This document shows, one piece after another, positions 5,340 to 5,698 of a stretch of 5,698 nucleotides of DNA. A program made the translations under genes and the position numbers. Below the pieces are notes generated by a model that searched no databases, had not been told where the DNA came from, and was given only the letters and a program-made list of their open reading frames with translations. Each line of letters starts with the position of its first letter. The stretch's first letter is position 1. Origin of the DNA: Deltaproteobacteria bacterium (lineage in GTDB: Bacteria > Desulfobacterota > Syntrophia > Syntrophales > UBA5619); assembly GCA_026388345.1 (NCBI GenBank), contig JAPLJY010000295.1:1-5698 (forward strand), given 5' to 3'.

Positions 5340-5383
5340 CGGCTCCGGATTTCGCAGTCAACCCGATTCCGACACGGCAGGCC

Positions 5384-5698
5384 ATGAAAGAACTATCCCA
5401 TCTCGATGAAAAGGGCCGGGCGCGCATGGTGGATGTGACGGCCAAGGCGCCCACCCTCCGCCGGGCGGTTGCCCGGGGGAAGGTCCGGATGCGTCCGGAG
5501 ACCGCCGCCCTGATCCAGGAGGGGGGGATCCCGAAGGGGGATGTCTTCGCCACGGCACGAATTGCAGGGATCATGGCGGCGAAGCAGACCGGCGGGCTCA
5601 TTCCCCTGTGCCATCCGCTCGAACTCACGGGTATCGAGGTCCTCTTTACGTGCGATCCCGCAGCGGGCGAGGTCGCGATCGAGGCACAGGTCAAAACG
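5384..5698 (+). CDS. moaC: Cyclic pyranopterin monophosphate synthase MoaC (3' end beyond window)
   Basis: The first 105 codons of MoaC. With MoaA, this enzyme converts GTP to cyclic pyranopterin monophosphate, MoaC acting on 3',8-cyclo-7,8-dihydro-GTP; it is the first phase of molybdenum cofactor synthesis in the cytosol. Clear blocks are [18 protein letters not shown] (4-21), [27 protein letters not shown] (51-69) and [15 protein letters not shown] (72-86). Lys51 and His77 fall at the same numbers as in the E. coli enzyme, where they are active-site residues. Family proteins are about 160 residues, so about one third is missing off the right edge. The ATG at 5384 aligns with the usual N terminus. 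An in-frame ATG at 5324 behind a GAGG would add 20 residues with no family counterpart, so I prefer 5384, although its own Shine-Dalgarno sequence is weak. Confidence 0.95.
   Translation, partial: MKELSHLDEKGRARMVDVTAKAPTLRRAVARGKVRMRPETAALIQEGGIPKGDVFATARIAGIMAAKQTGGLIPLCHPLELTGIEVLFTCDPAAGEVAIEAQVKT

Larger units (their letters stand above)
4708..5383. other. 676-bp stretch without an intact recognisable gene
   Basis: I find no tRNA-like sequence, no CRISPR, no transposase motif and no clear terminator. It holds a weak 47-codon ORF (4714-4857), a 9-bp inverted repeat (4727-4774), a direct repeat CTTCTGCAG (4794-4802 and 4810-4818), a dense inverted-repeat zone (4898-5031), a HicB-like fragment (about 5041-5235) and a weak promoter-like pair before moaC (5311-5339). 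It reads like decayed accessory DNA. Confidence 0.6.

Noticed and set aside
5324..5383. Upstream in-frame ATG for moaC
   Set aside because: A GAGG is close by, but the 20 extra residues have no counterpart in the family, which begins at 5384. Kept only as an alternative.
5248..5694. 148-residue open frame on the minus strand
   Set aside because: Antisense to moaC, whose active-site motifs are intact on the plus strand.

Overview
The window suggests a Gram-negative bacterium with a fairly G+C-rich genome: it carries a LolA-type lipoprotein carrier and a lipid A-type acyltransferase, both tied to an outer membrane. A deltaproteobacterial (Desulfobacterota, e.g. Syntrophales-like) source is my inference from the gene mix and the large-type IlvE; it is not proven by the sequence.

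Layout. The left 3.4 kb is read on the minus strand: yifB/comM (1875-3404), ilvE (738-1814, 60 nt behind yifB and probably in the same transcript) and the 5' part of lolA (1-492, running off the left edge). Between ilvE and lolA lies a roughly 245-bp gap, about one third G+C over 551-650. It holds three DnaA-box-like 9-mers in exact 12-bp steps plus an inverted fourth, and a promoter-like pair for lolA. The right part is read on the plus strand: an LpxL/HtrB-like acyltransferase (3811-4707) and the first 105 codons of moaC (5384 to the right edge).

Accessory zone. The acyltransferase gene is flanked by two apparent toxin-antitoxin relics on its own strand. Upstream (3616-3768) is the N-terminal half of a HigB-type toxin, starting with GTG at the predicted transcription start of a sigma70-like promoter and ending at a premature stop. 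Downstream (about 5041-5235) is a start-less, frame-broken HicB-type antitoxin fragment. The 676 bp between the acyltransferase and moaC have no convincing intact gene but contain unusual inverted repeats, including an interleaved pair. Hand-counted samples of the acyltransferase 5' half are A+T-richer than yifB, so this block may be a younger insertion between housekeeping genes.

How the genes fit together. LolA (lipoprotein transport) and the acyltransferase (lipid A or glycolipid acylation) serve the envelope; IlvE makes branched-chain amino acids; YifB/ComM is a recombination/transformation AAA+ ATPase; MoaC starts molybdopterin synthesis. There is no obvious single pathway. I found no intact new system; the points of interest are the DnaA-box array, the toxin-antitoxin relics and the divergent promoter region between yifB and the acyltransferase gene.
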